64,000 bases of DNA from Eutreptiella sp. 'Long Island Sound 2002' (GCA_964036045.1 OZ038379.1:111980611-112044610), one strand, 5' to 3'. Shown: positions 39,821 to 50,980, numbered from the stretch's first letter. Notes: generated from the letters alone by a model not told the origin. Numbers and translations: made by a program.

Positions 39821-40872
39821 AAGGCGAGGAGGTGGGGAACCCAACCTGGCCCCTGTCCCATCGGGACCTCCCGGAGGGCGGCTGTGGCATCCTTGGAGTA
39901 TGTGACGGCTGGGTGGTTGAGGTCGAGGAGGTTGACGGTTGCCTCGGTGGGGGCGGGCCGGGGCTGTGGAGGCTTGTGCCCTCGGCCCTTGCCCCGTCAG
40001 GGAGGGGGACTGGGGCTCGGGGTTTTTTCCCCGGTTGGTGGGCGCTTGGGTAGGCGCGGCGGGGAGAGGCCTTGGCTCCAATCCAGGGAGGAGCTCCCCA
40101 GTGTATTTGGTGCCTCTGTGGGCCTTGTTTTCGTCGGTGCGGAGTCGCATGGGGTGGGCGCTGGTGAGCTCCAGGGTGTGGCCTTCTGGCTTGTCCGGGG
40201 CGCTGCTGCCTTGGTCTAGCTCCTTTTGGCGGTGCCAGACCACCCAGATCTGTGGCCCCCTGTTGTCCCCCGGGTCGCGGAGGCAGTACTGGATCGTGCC
40301 CTCACACCAGATCCAGTCGTCTGTGTGGTCGTTGCGGAAGGGCTGCTGGACCTTCGCGTCCTTTTCGAATCCTGGGTACGCCTCGGGCGGGGGCGGTGCC
40401 GGTGGCGGGAGGGAGGATGATGAGGATGCCTGGCCCGGGTGGGGCGGTGGTAATGATGGGAGGGAGGATGACGAGAATGCTTGTTCCGGGTTTGCCGGGT
40501 GGGCCGGGTGGGGTGTGGGGGGTCGGGAGGTCGCTGCTTTTCCAGCTTGGTCCGGGGCGGGTGCGCCCCTCTTGTCGTCTCGCTCGCTTGGGTAGGACTG
40601 GAGGTAGCAGGGCTAGGGGGGCGTGGGGTTTGAAGAAGGGGTGCGTTGCTTGCTGGCCCGGATCTCTCAGTGGGGGTTCTGCCGGCGTTTGCATGTTCGC
40701 TTTTGCGTGGCTGGGCATGAGGTCGGCGAGCTTGCGCACGGTCTCTGGGGGAGGTAGGTAGGTAGGTCGACTCGGGACTGGGGTGGCCCCGCAGGGGGGA
40801 CTTACCAAGGGGCTTTTTCTCACCCACCCACAGCCCTACTGCACGTGCCCCCACAAAGCAGCTCCCCCACAT
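39821..40872 (-). CDS. LINE B basic/Pro-rich ORF with Trp-rich segment (unidentified)
   Basis: Overlapping minus frames 40872-40216 and 40823-40302 are Pro/Arg/Thr-rich. In the third frame (about 40440-40050) a coherent piece appears: DDWIWCEGTIQYCLRD, GPQIWVVWHRQKELDQG, RGTKYTGELLPG. Its aromatic spacing suggests a folded domain, possibly of a chromatin-reader kind, but I cannot name it. It directly precedes the endonuclease and so may be the end of ORF1 or the start of ORF2. Confidence 0.35.
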
Positions 40873-41254
40873 GGGGGAAGGGCGCGGTCGCCACGAGCAG
40901 TACCCTACAGCGGGTTGTGCCCAGGGAGGTAACCCATGTTCGACCGAAGTCTCACATTCCTCTTCTTCGGGCGGATGATACGTGGGGGAGGGTCCCAGCG
41001 CACATCTTCATCAACCTCCGGATTCTGGGGCCCAGGGGCCGGCAGCCAGGCCAAAGGCCCTGTCCTGCAGGCACCCCCACCTGGGTTGGTTTTCAGTAGG
41101 TGTGAGGCGACTTGAAGATGCACGTGCTACGGGACTCGCATGCCGTGGCGCACACTCACACCTCCTGACTCGGTCGGGCTTGCGCTCTCCCGGGGGGGCG
41201 AGGGTTTGAAGTAGGTCGTTGTGGCCGGTTGGTCGGTCGTATGGTACGGTTGCG
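40873..41254. other. 380 bp without an identified gene
   Basis: GC-rich spacer between the basic ORF and the tandem repeats; no supported gene. Confidence 0.5.
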
Positions 41255-42380
41255 GTGTAGTTTGTTAATGTAGGTTGGTCGGTTGCGTGATGGTAGAGCC
41301 AAGTTTTGTTCGTGGGCATGGTCGTCGGCGGGCGTGGCGCACCACGTAGTCACCAACCCTTTGGACGCTGTTCCCGTTTCGACCCGTGCAGGCCTCGCTG
41401 GTTTGGTGTTTGCCGGCTTGCGTGTGGTCTGTTTATGGTCAAGTGGCGGCTGCAGCTGCGCTGTTGTTGGTTCGCGGTCATCCTGGCCGCCTCATGGTCC
41501 GCTTGGTTTGCGTGGGCTCCATTGCGCTGCTGCCGGTGGTCGTTCCGCCGAATGTCGTTTATGCAGCTGGCATGTCCGTGTCGGTGCTGGTCAGTGGCGT
41601 CGTGGTTTGTCCAAGTGTAGTGTTGTGTAGTTTGTTACCGTTGGTTGGTCCCGTTTGTATTGGCAGCGTTGCGTTGTTCTGCTGTGTTCGTGGGTACGGT
41701 CGTCGGTGGGCGTGGCGCACCACGGTGTTGCCAACCTGTTGGGCGCTGTTTCCGTTTCGACCCGTGCACGCCTGGCTGGTTCGGCGTTGGCCGGATTGCG
41801 TTTGGTCTGTTTACGGTCAAGTGGTGGCTGCAGCTGTGGTGTGGTTGGTGCGCGGTTGTCGTGGCCGCCTCATGGTCGGCTGGGTTCGTGTTGGTTCCGT
41901 TGCGCTGCTGCCGGTAGTCTTATCGTCGAATCCTGTATGTTTAGCCAGCATGTTTGTGTCTGCGTCGGTTTGTTGCGTCTTGGTTTGTACAAGTGTCGTG
42001 TAGTGTAGTTTGGGAACGTTCGTGGGCCGCGTCCGCAGCGGTAGAGTCACAGTGTTCCCCTGTGTTTGTGGCCATGGTGGTCGGGGGGCGCGGCTCGCCA
42101 GGGTGTCGCTAGCTCTTTGGACGTCGCTCTCGCACCGGCCAATGCATGCCCGGCCAGCTTGGCGCTAGTCGGTGTGCGCGCGGTCTGTTCACAGTCACGT
42201 TGCGTCTGCTGTAGTGGTTCTGGCGGTGTGTGGTCGTGTTAGTCGCCTAGTGGTTGGTTTGTTTGGCGTTCGTTCCTTGTCGTCGCAGCGGGCGCTCGCG
42301 CAGTCGGATTTGTTGTGTGCAGGTGTTCCGCTTGTTGCGATGTTGGTCGGTGCCAGGTGTGTGGGGCCGGCACGGTACGC
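41255..42380. repeat. About 375-bp tandem repeats, three copies
   Basis: Landmark TGTAGTTTG then CGTGGGCATGGTCGTCGG recurs at about 41311, 41689 and 42065 (steps 378 and 376). Copies 1 and 2 are close and copy 3 is more diverged. They lie just 5' of the LINE B coding region on the minus strand, where promoter monomers occur in some LINEs. Confidence 0.8.
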
Positions 42381-42988
42381 TTGTACTGTGCGCCGCCCGC
42401 CTGCCGCGGGGGAGAAAAGCCATGACAAGTGGTCGGACCGCTGTAGAAGCTTTTTCCCCTGTCGGTGCCCTGTTCCCTGCCCCGCCCTGGCAGTGTTGCA
42501 TGCACAATCCATTATCCGGTATTTCGTGGTGCTCCGTAGCCGTACTTCCAGTTTCGCTTGTGCCACTCATATGTACACCCCCCGTCGGTGGCAAGGCCCC
42601 GCCGGTCCCCCTTGGTGTGTCCCTGTGCTCCCCATGGGAGCCCCAGGGTGTTGTTCCAGCTCGTTGGTGCTGTGCTCGTCCTGGTGCCTGTCTGTCTGCC
42701 GTGCGCCTTCTCGTGTCGTGCTTTGCGGGTCATTCGAGCCGCGTGTCTGTGTCACGGTGCTGGGTGTGTTGGCTAGGATGGTTAGGGTGGTTCGGCTTGT
42801 GCTGTGGTGTCGGGACGCTCCGTCCGACGTCACGGGTTGGGCTCGGCGTAACACACCCGTGCCTGTTGGCAAGGGGGTCGGCGCGGCCCCGTATGGTGAG
42901 CTTGTGGCTCCCCGCATGCCCCCGTTAGGGTTGTGGAGGACAGGAGTACCGGGCAGTGTTGCAGCGCCCCTCCCTCTCATGGACGCTG
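42381..42988. other. About 600 bp GC-rich, no gene assigned
   Basis: Frames on both strands are open but without recognisable content. Confidence 0.4.
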
Positions 42989-44167
42989 TTAACTGTCTGC
43001 GGGGAGTGTGCCCCCCGTACCATTCGGGGGATCGGATGGCCATGGCAGTGCGGCCGGGCTGTTGTCGAAGGGGTGGTGAAGGTGGTAGTTCCTCATCGCC
43101 TTGGTCTGCATGACCCAGGCCTCAGTGGGTTCCGGTGTGTCTGGGCCGTTGGGGGAGCCTTGAGCCCAGTAGAGTGCTGTGTGGAGGGCCTCCCAGGGGG
43201 CGCCTTCGCGGCCTTTGAGGGTGGTGGCCTGGAGGAGTCGCTGCCGGCCCCGTGGGGGGTCTTCCGGGTCTATTTCCGGGGTATAGGCCTGGGCCGCCAT
43301 GAGGACTCCGTGTGCCCAGTTGAGGACCCACCATTGGGCGTCTGCTTTGAGGATGTGGATGGCGGGTTGTTGGGGGGGCGTGTCCAGGGTGTCCCAAGAT
43401 GCAATGGATAGTTCTATCCTGGAGGGGTGGAGGTGTGGGGTGGGCCTGCGGCTTAAGAGTTGATCGATGTGGAAGGGGGTGACGGGATCATTCGGGCCCT
43501 TCGGTGGTGGGGGCATCGCTGTGAGGGTTGTGGGGTCCCAGTGGCATTCGTGGGCGGCGAGGGTGTATAGGGCGGCGGTGATGATGTGGTGGGCTTGCCC
43601 CTCCGGGACGATGTGGTGTTCTGTGCCGAAGTCCTTTGGTAGGTGGGCTGCGGGGTGGACGGTGATGTGGGCTAGGGCGCGTTGGTGGGCCTTCTTTCCC
43701 CCCTTTGGCGCCTGCGTCCGTTTGTCCCCCGGGATGTGCTGGTGTTGGTGTTTTGGTGGGGGCGGTCCGAGGGCGAGGGATTCTACTCCGTGGAGGGGGA
43801 TGGCGTGTTCCCTGGACCTGTTGGGCAGGATGTATATGCCAGGGTCTCCCGGTACGGTGCCCAGGTACATGTTGCCCGTGATGGTGGGGGCCGGCAGCGG
43901 TTCGCGCAGGGGCGAGGTGCATGGGGTGGAGCAGGGCGGGTCATGGTGCTCACACCAGGGGTGGTCGATGCTGTACGGGGTGACGTGTACGGCGAAGGGT
44001 CCGACGGCGCGCTGGACTTTGTGGGGTTGGATGTTGTGGAGGCGCGCCACCGCCCGTGTGTGGGAGCGCCCTTCGCTGATCCACACGGCGTCTGCCCGGG
44101 ACGCCGCTGGGTTCAGGCAGTCCGTGGTGATGCCTGTGATCGTGCGGTTGTGGCTGGCATCTGACAC
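42989..44167 (-). CDS. Unidentified 392-residue minus-strand ORF (ORF X)
   Basis: Open from ATG 44167 to 42989. Conserved-looking segments: RADAVWISEGRSHTRAVARLHNI, GNMYLGTVPGDPGIYILPNRSREHAI, HHIVPEGQAHHIITAALYTLAAHE, ADAQWWVLNWAHGVLMAAQAYTPE. It has low Lys, high His/Pro/Thr and the same C-rich sense composition as LINE B, so it is probably from the same class of element. No family recognised; no catalytic motif seen. It lies upstream of the 375-bp repeats and may be the 3' part of another LINE copy. Confidence 0.45.
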   Translation of the reverse strand: MSDASHNRTITGITTDCLNPAASRADAVWISEGRSHTRAVARLHNIQPHKVQRAVGPFAVHVTPYSIDHPWCEHHDPPCSTPCTSPLREPLPAPTITGNMYLGTVPGDPGIYILPNRSREHAIPLHGVESLALGPPPPKHQHQHIPGDKRTQAPKGGKKAHQRALAHITVHPAAHLPKDFGTEHHIVPEGQAHHIITAALYTLAAHECHWDPTTLTAMPPPPKGPNDPVTPFHIDQLLSRRPTPHLHPSRIELSIASWDTLDTPPQQPAIHILKADAQWWVLNWAHGVLMAAQAYTPEIDPEDPPRGRQRLLQATTLKGREGAPWEALHTALYWAQGSPNGPDTPEPTEAWVMQTKAMRNYHLHHPFDNSPAALPWPSDPPNGTGGTLPADS

Positions 44168-44464
44168 CCTATTTTGAGTGCGGTGGACTCAGAAGAACGT
44201 GATTTGCAAGATTTTGGAGCAACTTATCGAGTATTTGGAGCCGCCATCACCCAAAAACCGTACTTCTTGCCAAAGACAAACATGTATGGTTTCAGCTATA
44301 CAAAAGCTGCTGTTCGCAACTAGGTGGTGAATGTCATATTTCTCGGATACGGCCGATTTTAGATGGAATCAAGCCTGCATTGTCGATCTAGGGGCTGGAA
44401 AATTTCAAATTTGGAGGGTGGGGGGGGGGGCTAACTCCGGAAAATATGCTCTTTATGGTATATT

Positions 44465-44776
44465 TTGACAAAAAAAGTAGTATTTCTGACTGTAGCTGGT
44501 TCTGGGATTTTTGGACCCCATAAAATCATAGGTGAGGACGACTATACCGTCGAGAAGATCCTGGCCCAGCGTCCGAGCGCCTCAGCACCTCGAGGCCTGG
44601 AGTTCAAGGTTCGTTGGCGAGGCTATCGGCCGTCCCACGACACCTGGGAACCCGTCTCCTCGTTCGTGCCGCGGATTAACACCCCCTTCATGGACTACAT
44701 GCGCAAGCACAAGACCAAGCTCCACGTCTCGGACTTGGCGGCACTCACCCGGGCGATTGCAGCCAGGGGCGCCTGA
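44465..44776 (+). pseudogene. Orphan chromodomain, C terminus of a lost gypsy integrase
   Basis: DDYTVEKILAQR, LEFKVRWRGYRPSHDTWEPV is a textbook chromodomain with all three cage aromatics (Y, W, W) in place, followed by about 40 residues to TGA. No integrase precedes it: 44180-44464 carries no motif and is cut off by LINE-like sequence. It is distinct from the chromodomains of A1 and C2, so it marks a third chromovirus lineage. Confidence 0.8.
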
Positions 44777-45646
44777 TCACCGCCCTGAGCTCTCCCCTGA
44801 TGCAGTTTGAGCACTTGTTTTGTAGACGGATCGTCCCTCACTTGCTTGCTCTCTTCCATCTTCCGGTGAGATTCCATCTGAGTGGCCATATACCCCCCCC
44901 TGCTGAATCCAGGGGAGGATGGCCCCTCTCTTCCACTCCTATTCGTCACTCCCCGCCTGCTGAATCCTTGGGAAACCAAGCAGGGCAACTGACCTTGACA
45001 CTTCCTGAGCTCTTAGGGCCTTGAAGCCCGTACTACGTTGCGCAACGGATGCTGCTGTCATCGGCATTGCGACTTTTGGGTGTGTGGTCTGGTCCCATGG
45101 CACTCGCGGGATCCACACCAGTCTACGTGTGTCTGCAGACTATATATGGCCTGAACTCAGGCGTCTTTCTGTCCACCCTCCTGCGTATTCCCTTGAAGCG
45201 GTACCCAGAACCTCTGGCCCATGGCCCGGAGGCCTGTGAGCCGTCACACCTGTGTGGAAGCCGTTGACACCGGCTGTCAGCGGGATATCCCTGTTCTCTA
45301 ATTGGCGAAATCTGGAATCTGATTTTTAAACAATAAATCGATGTAGAAATACCATAATTATATTGTCTTGGGCGATTTTCGGTCGGAAATCGTCGAAATA
45401 CCCGATTTCTACCGCGATTTCTAATTGTCGTGAAATCGCCGCCTGTTGTCGCCTGTTCGCGCACTTTCATGGCTGCTCTGTGGCGAGTTTTGTGAGGGAT
45501 TTTTCTCAAATACCTTTGAGGTTCTGGGAGAACTTAAGGGCTGGATGTAGAGGAATTTTCCTGTACTTTCATGTGGTGTGTTCACCAGAGTTTTTCGCCG
45601 TTGCGTCTGAGAGAAAATCAGCGCGCAAGCTTTTCCGTCGATCGCT

Positions 45647-45678
45647 CGAACTCATGGTTCTGAAGGACCATGAGTTCG
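45647..45678. repeat. Perfect 12-bp inverted repeat, 8-base loop
   Basis: CGAACTCATGGT (45647-45658), loop TCTGAAGG, ACCATGAGTTCG (45667-45678). Confidence 0.9.
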
Positions 45679-45785
45679 GACGGAACCCTACATCCCCCCC
45701 CTATGCCTTTCATCCATGCCCCCTTCACTTGGGCATATCACTTTGTAGAGGGAAGCGGGCAATAGGGATGTTTGAGGCAGCCTAA

Positions 45786-45878
45786 GGGTTTCGCAAACCC
45801 AAGTCGTTTGCGTGCGCAAACGCTAACTTTGTGGCCTTGTGAGCATGAACATTAAGGGCCCAACACAATGCTCACAAG
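45786..45878. repeat. Cluster of three inverted repeats
   Basis: GGGTTT/AAACCC with loop CGC (45786-45800); CGTTTGCG/CGCAAACG with a 2-base loop (45805-45822); CTTGTGAGCAT (45836-45846) and ATGCTCACAAG (45868-45878). Confidence 0.85.
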
Positions 45879-48378
45879 ACCAAAAGCTCCTTCCCATTTT
45901 CGTTTTTTGAGCCAGCTCAACGATGGCTCCACGCAATTCAATGCATACCAAAACTCGTTTTTTGAGAAAGGGCAAATTTTGGACAAAAATTAGGCCAAAA
46001 TGGCCAAACCCCCATGCTCGTACTCGAAGCCTATGGGGGGTTGAGCCTCGAACCAAGCAATATGTAAAGTAGAGACCACAAAGGACATCGTGAATGGCTT
46101 GGTTGATTTTTACACCCTTCTCTTCCATTTTATATAATGTCGCCTTGTGAGCACGCGTGCCATACTGCCTCTTTGCACACGCATTCATATGCAAGCACTA
46201 ATGACACGAGTGGGCGGAGACAATCTGACCATAGTGGGCATATTTGGATGCACCTACTATGGGCCTACTCCAAGAATGTTTACTCATATTTTTGCTCCTG
46301 AAGGTCCCAAAGATATGAACATGCCAATATCGCCGATATATGCACTTTTTCCCATAAATAGTGTGCTTCAAGGATTGAGGTGTTAAAAATGTTTCCATTA
46401 TGCTTTGAACCTCAACTCTTGTTGCAAAAGGGATTCAAAGCTTCGGTCTGCATCCATGCAACAGCCCGAGGCTCTTGTGATACGGAGATACGATTTTTCG
46501 AGTGACCACTCTTGGGTGGATTTTGGCCGTTTTGCCCAGAATGGCCACAAACCCCTTCTCCCCCTGATTTTACCCCCGAGGTTGCGTGCGCCACTTGACC
46601 AAGGGTAAGGGCAATTCGGAGAGGGCACATAAACTCGCATCGAATGGGGTGTTTCCCCATGTGGCCTCTCCTCTCAAAGGGAGAGTTGTGAGTCACCCAA
46701 TTTGGGGTATGTTGCCATCCTGCCCCATTTGTGCGTCACTTTCCCGCCAATGGAGAAAATGGCTAAAGCGACCATGAAGGTTGGCAAGTGGCTTAAATTG
46801 GGGCGCAAGTCCCATGTGTCTATAGCATCTTTGGTTGAAAAGATCCTCGCCGTGGCCATGGAGATATGGAATCATGAGTGCGGGCCATTTTGGCCAAATT
46901 TTGCTGTTTTTGCCATTGTATGCCATATAGGAACTACCATATCTCCATGGGGCACAGGATCTAGCCAGAAGGAAAGTGCGAATATTGTAGCATATGACGA
47001 AGGGTTGAACACCATTGAGTTTCGTATTTGCTCCTCCGGCTCATCCAGAGTCATTCAACTTTTGGTGCGATCCATGATCTCCCCCGTTGCACCGCATGCT
47101 GCTTTCTGCGACATCCGCGTGTTCATCCCCTCGATGAACAGCTAGCAGCCAGTGTGACAGCAAACCATAGCCCAGGGCAAGGGACCAAAGGAGATATCAA
47201 GGGTTGTGAATCAAGGCTTAGCGCGTCAATATCCCCAAGGTTTCCCACCCTGGAAGGTCGACCGAGACGACCGATTTTGCCATTTTGGCATTTGTGGACC
47301 CGGTTTGGATCATCACCACGCCGAGGGCCATGATGACCTATGATGGCCAAGTACGTGTGAGTCTTCCTTGGAGTCCCAGTGGATTGCATATGGAATGGCG
47401 GATCCGATCTTCAAGCCGGCGTGGAGATATACCATTGGGGATACCCCCCGTTTTGGCTCATTTTGAGCAGCCAAACTGACTCCTTTTTGGGACCCCAATT
47501 TCAGCCCCCAGTGTGGTCAATTGGCGGCCCCATATTGCTCTGCCCATGGGGAGTCCAGACCAAATTCAGTGTTGTGCACTCAGATCAAGGTCCTAGATTC
47601 TGCCTCCTATCCTTTGAGGCATTGGCCTTGCCTTGGTCGGGCGAATCACCCGTGGGAATGACGCCAATTTTGGTGATTCTGGCATCATGAACCCACTTGA
47701 TGAACCCGTGGTGCCCTGATATTCGGGAGCTCAGTGGGAACCAGGTTGGGTGAGGGCTCCAGGGTGGTTCTACTCGAAGAACATAGGGTCAATTGCCTCG
47801 TCCCTACCTCTGGCGGGTCCGGACGAGAGGTCAATTGTGGAGTTTTTCGAGCTAATCTCAGTTCGGGCTGAAACACCTAATTTTCAGGTACCGACTCCTA
47901 GGGGATAATGGCGGGGAGAGGAGTTCAGACCTGCCATTTAGGGAGCATAGGAAACCTCTTTTCAGTGGGCCTTGGGGTCTCTTGGTTCCCAGGAACTCGC
48001 CTGTGGCTGGGCGAGACATTCTCCCCCATCGGCAGGGTTTGAGGGTCCGGACTGAGCAGGGCATGGGTTGTGTTTGAGCCCCCGCCCCTGCAAGCCACTG
48101 AGAGGGTCGGACCTGGGATTGGGATATGAGTTGGGACTGAGTGTCTATTGTCCTGTGATGCCCTTACCCCAGTCCAGTCTTGACCCCATGTGTACATATC
48201 CTGATGTGTTGCTGTACATACTTTTGTTCCCTTGTTTCAGAGTGGCAAGGATCCTGAAACGCTTTGTCACATGACACGAGCATGAGGATGCCCTTGTGAG
48301 CGCAGTGCTTTGCCTGCCTGCTTGCTTGTGCGTGTCCGCCGCAGCGTCCCATGGCCAGGCCCCCCACGGGAACACGTC

Positions 48379-49004
48379 AGTAGAGCAAGAACAGGATATG
48401 GATTGAATCAATGAATAGTTTTGAAGTCCAGTGTAACACAGAAGGGCTGCACATAGACAAAGCAGGCTTCAAGACAAAGATTCATTCACAAATGAATAAA
48501 AAAACCCTTTTTAAGTGAAAGCTGGCCTGAATCTAGCCTCCAAGATAGCATCAAGCACTTCATGTGCACTCTTTTGGATGAAATGGAACTGGTTAGAAAC
48601 ATGGGGCAAAGAAGTTAGGCCAGACACAGAAAAAGAGTTGGCCAAGCAATCGAATTCAGAAACAGTTGAAAGGTAGAACCACAATAAGTGGTAGAAACAG
48701 TTGATTATAGGGGTCTTGGGATGGGGGACCACTAGGCTTAACATCAAACCCCTTAGGCATGGAATGCCTACTTTTTTTCGGTATAACCTCCATGAAGGAA
48801 GATACCTCCGCTCAGCTGAGTGGTAGGGGTGAACTTTATGGGGGGCTAGGGTTCTAACCCTAGTTACTTTGAGAAAGTGTACTTTAGGCTTCAAAAGAGA
48901 GATAAAAATACTTAAGTAAGTCTTGGCATCAACAGAAAGGGTTTGAAGGGGGGGCTTGGCCTGGGTCAAGCCCTCCAAGAAAGACATGGCAGTGACCTTT
49001 TCTT
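48379..49004 (-). repeat. Truncated minus-strand LTR of the A3 type
   Basis: The reverse complement matches 57894-58517 (A3 LTR) at most positions, from AAGAAAAGGTCACTGCC to GTTCTTGCTCTACT. The last about 85 bp and the first three bases are missing. Both copies keep the palindrome CTAGGGTT-NN-AACCCTAG (48846-48863 here). It cuts into C2: family-C sequence begins at 49005. Confidence 0.88.
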
Positions 49005-50108
49005 CCTATTCATGGTAAAGTGTCACGTCATTCGTTATGGGGCATAACCGTTCTAATCATTGGAGCGGTCACTCCTATGCACACAGCCCCAAAATCTGTG
49101 GTTAAGCCCCCTTGTGGAGAACCGCCTAACCGTGGTGAGGCCGAGAAGCACATATCATATGCCTTGATCGCTTCCTCCGTGGCCCCCGTGCAGGATCGGG
49201 CTTGCGCGTTGGAGCTCGCCGAATTATCTGCCGAAACCCTTGCCCCTGATGTTCTACCTACACGGCGTGATGGGTCCACGTGGGAGCAGTTGTATTGGGC
49301 CGCGCGTGTTAAAAAACAATTCGGCAAAACCCCCCATGTGGACGCTTTCACTAGGGTCCCGGGTATGGCTCAGGCTACCCGTTGGGTTTCGCCACACGAT
49401 GATTTCTTTTCTACCCCCACGGACCAACCCAAATAGTATTGGATGTGCCCTCCTTATCATCGGTCTTCCGATTCTGTACTGAAAATTCGGCAAGAGAAAC
49501 TACGAGCCAGCATCGTCGGGCCAGAACGGACACATAGGGAGTGGTGGAAGCCCCTTATGGAAATTACTTTGCAGGGGTACCATCTTCCTGGGCCGGAGAC
49601 TAAGGCCTGTCTCTATCAAGATGACTACTTCACGCCTCTTCCCCAACGGGGTTGGTCCACGGTGGCGCTATACGTGGACGGTGGTGTTGCGAAGGAAAAT
49701 TTGACGGCCACTAAATGTCATGTGGCCCCCGCCGTCCCTGACCCTGATACAGATGAGGAGCTGGGCATGACTTCCGAGAAGGAGGCAGAGTATGAGAGTG
49801 GGCCGAATCATTTGGTTTTGGTGCACACCCTCACTTACCAAGCGACTCACAAAAAACTCCTCGCTCCCGATACTCTTGACCCTACCCCCAAAGATTTGGA
49901 AGCACAAGACTGCCTGCGTTCAACCATTGCGAAAATTGAAAGAGAGTTGTTGGGTGGGGGAGCCACTACCGTAAAACACTACCGAAAGACCAATGGCGCC
50001 AAACGATCTTTGGCAGCTTCTCAAGTTGGTGGCGTTGTCACCACCCAAGGAACCTTTGTGTGTCCGGGGGTCGAGCTCATGAGGAAGCGCATCCTTGCGG
50101 ACTATTAG
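49005..50108 (+). pseudogene. C2 pre-RT region with methyltransferase-like segment
   Basis: Frame 49020-49436 then, after TAG 49434-49436, 49443-50108 in another register. The segment at 49335-49570 reads VDAFTRVPGMAQATRWV, PHDDFF, CPPYHR (49446-49463), LKIRQEKL, IVGPERTHREWW. This matches the D-x-F ... PPY ... K(V/I) ... P ... W layout of the family-A segment and of DIRS methylase-like regions. A region YVDGGVAKENLTATK, LTYQATHKKLLAPDTLDP follows, which I cannot assign. C1 carries the same portion. Downstream, ELMRKRILADY leads to RT. Confidence 0.55.
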
Positions 50109-50231
50109 CGGGATGTTCTTAGTGGGGAGGTTCTTCTCTGTCTGGGCCAGGAACATCCTAAGGTCCGTGGTACGCAGCGGTTTGGGTTTGCTAAGCTTGA
50201 CCTAAACCCAAGGCCCCCGAAGCCTATAAGG

Positions 50232-50980
50232 TTGTTCGGGGAGCGTGCCGCGGCGGAGGAAGAGATAGTGGAAGACTATTTGACTAGTGGTTGGATTGAG
50301 CCTTTTCCTGCCTCTGAGTGGCGTCCGACAGTTTCGGGAAGAGAAAGAAGAAGGGAAAATGGTGCCTCGCTGTGGACTACCGCCAACTTGATCAGGCTAC
50401 CTTGCCCGACGCGCACCCCCTCCCCCTCATTGAAAATATGTTGGAGAATCAATCCAAATGGAAGACTTTCACTATTGTGGACTTGAGTAAAGGGTTCCAT
50501 CAAATTCTCTTTCACCCTGAGTCCAGGGCTAAGATCGCCATGAATTTGGCGCGTAAGCGATACCAATGGCGTGTTATGCCTATGGGTATCAGGAATGGCC
50601 CCCCTATTTTTCAACGGGTCATCGACCACGTTCTGCAGGGTTTGGATTGTGCGGACGTATATATTGGTGATCTTATTATTGGTTCCTCCGGTGATACGGA
50701 GGAGGAGTTATTGACTAGCCACGACCGCGACTTGTGTGCCGTGTTGGATAAGTTACGGAAGGGGGAGTTGGTTGCTTCATTTAGGAAAAACGATTTCTTT
50801 GTGCGTTCGGTTGGGTTTTGGGGCCATGTGTTGGAAAGTGGAAGACGCGAGCCGGCACCAGGGAAAATGTTGGCGCTTGAGAGTTGGGAAAAACCGGATA
50901 ATGTTTGGGAGCTCCGAGGGTTCTTGGGGCTCGCCAACTACTGTCCAAAGGAACGCCTCCAAAGCTACCCCTTTGATTGA
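50232..50980 (+). CDS. C2 reverse transcriptase, active site YIGD
   Basis: The N-terminal fingers (EEEIVEDYLTSGWIEPF, SEWRPTV) are in one frame (50232 onward). A shift near 50330 leads to KGKWCLAVDYRQLDQATL, KTFTIVDLSKGFHQI (motif A Asp intact), QWRVMPMGIRNGPPIFQRVIDHVL and VYIGDLIIGS. The expected YIDD is YIGD (GGT at 50666-50668), one base from Asp, which would abolish catalysis. The connection LESWEKPDNVWELRGFLGLANYC ends at about 50945. Confidence 0.85.

Larger units (their letters stand above)
29409..42380 (-). mobile_element. LINE B, minus-strand non-LTR retrotransposon or nested LINE cluster
   Basis: Reading the minus strand 5' to 3': tandem repeats (42380-41255), a basic/Pro-rich ORF with a Trp-rich segment (40872-39820), endonuclease (39820-39000), RT (38789-37235), zinc finger (about 36500), RNase H (about 35940-35650), unidentified ORFs, a tandem duplication, and a long Pro/His/RS-rich region to 29409. 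The composition is markedly GC-rich and the sense strand C-rich, unlike the neighbours. Stops and frame changes are frequent. About 13 kb is very long for a LINE, so part of it (for example 29.4-32.1 kb, which looks like an ORF1) may belong to a second copy. The 3' end abuts A2 with two CCCTAA-type hexamers. Confidence 0.65.
44777..48378. other. 3.6 kb without a gene; several inverted repeats
   Basis: Short frames only, none resembling a protein family. It may be the 3' UTR and LTR remains of the element that supplied the chromodomain. A segment near 48187 resembles 17554 in the LINE A 3' region. Inverted repeats at 45647-45678, 45786-45822 and 45836-45878 are listed separately. Confidence 0.5.

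Noticed and set aside
41255-42050. Plus-strand ORFs in the 375-bp repeats (for example 41386-42003) as genes
   Set aside because: Periodic composition, Val/Trp/Cys-rich low-complexity products, no start context and no family.
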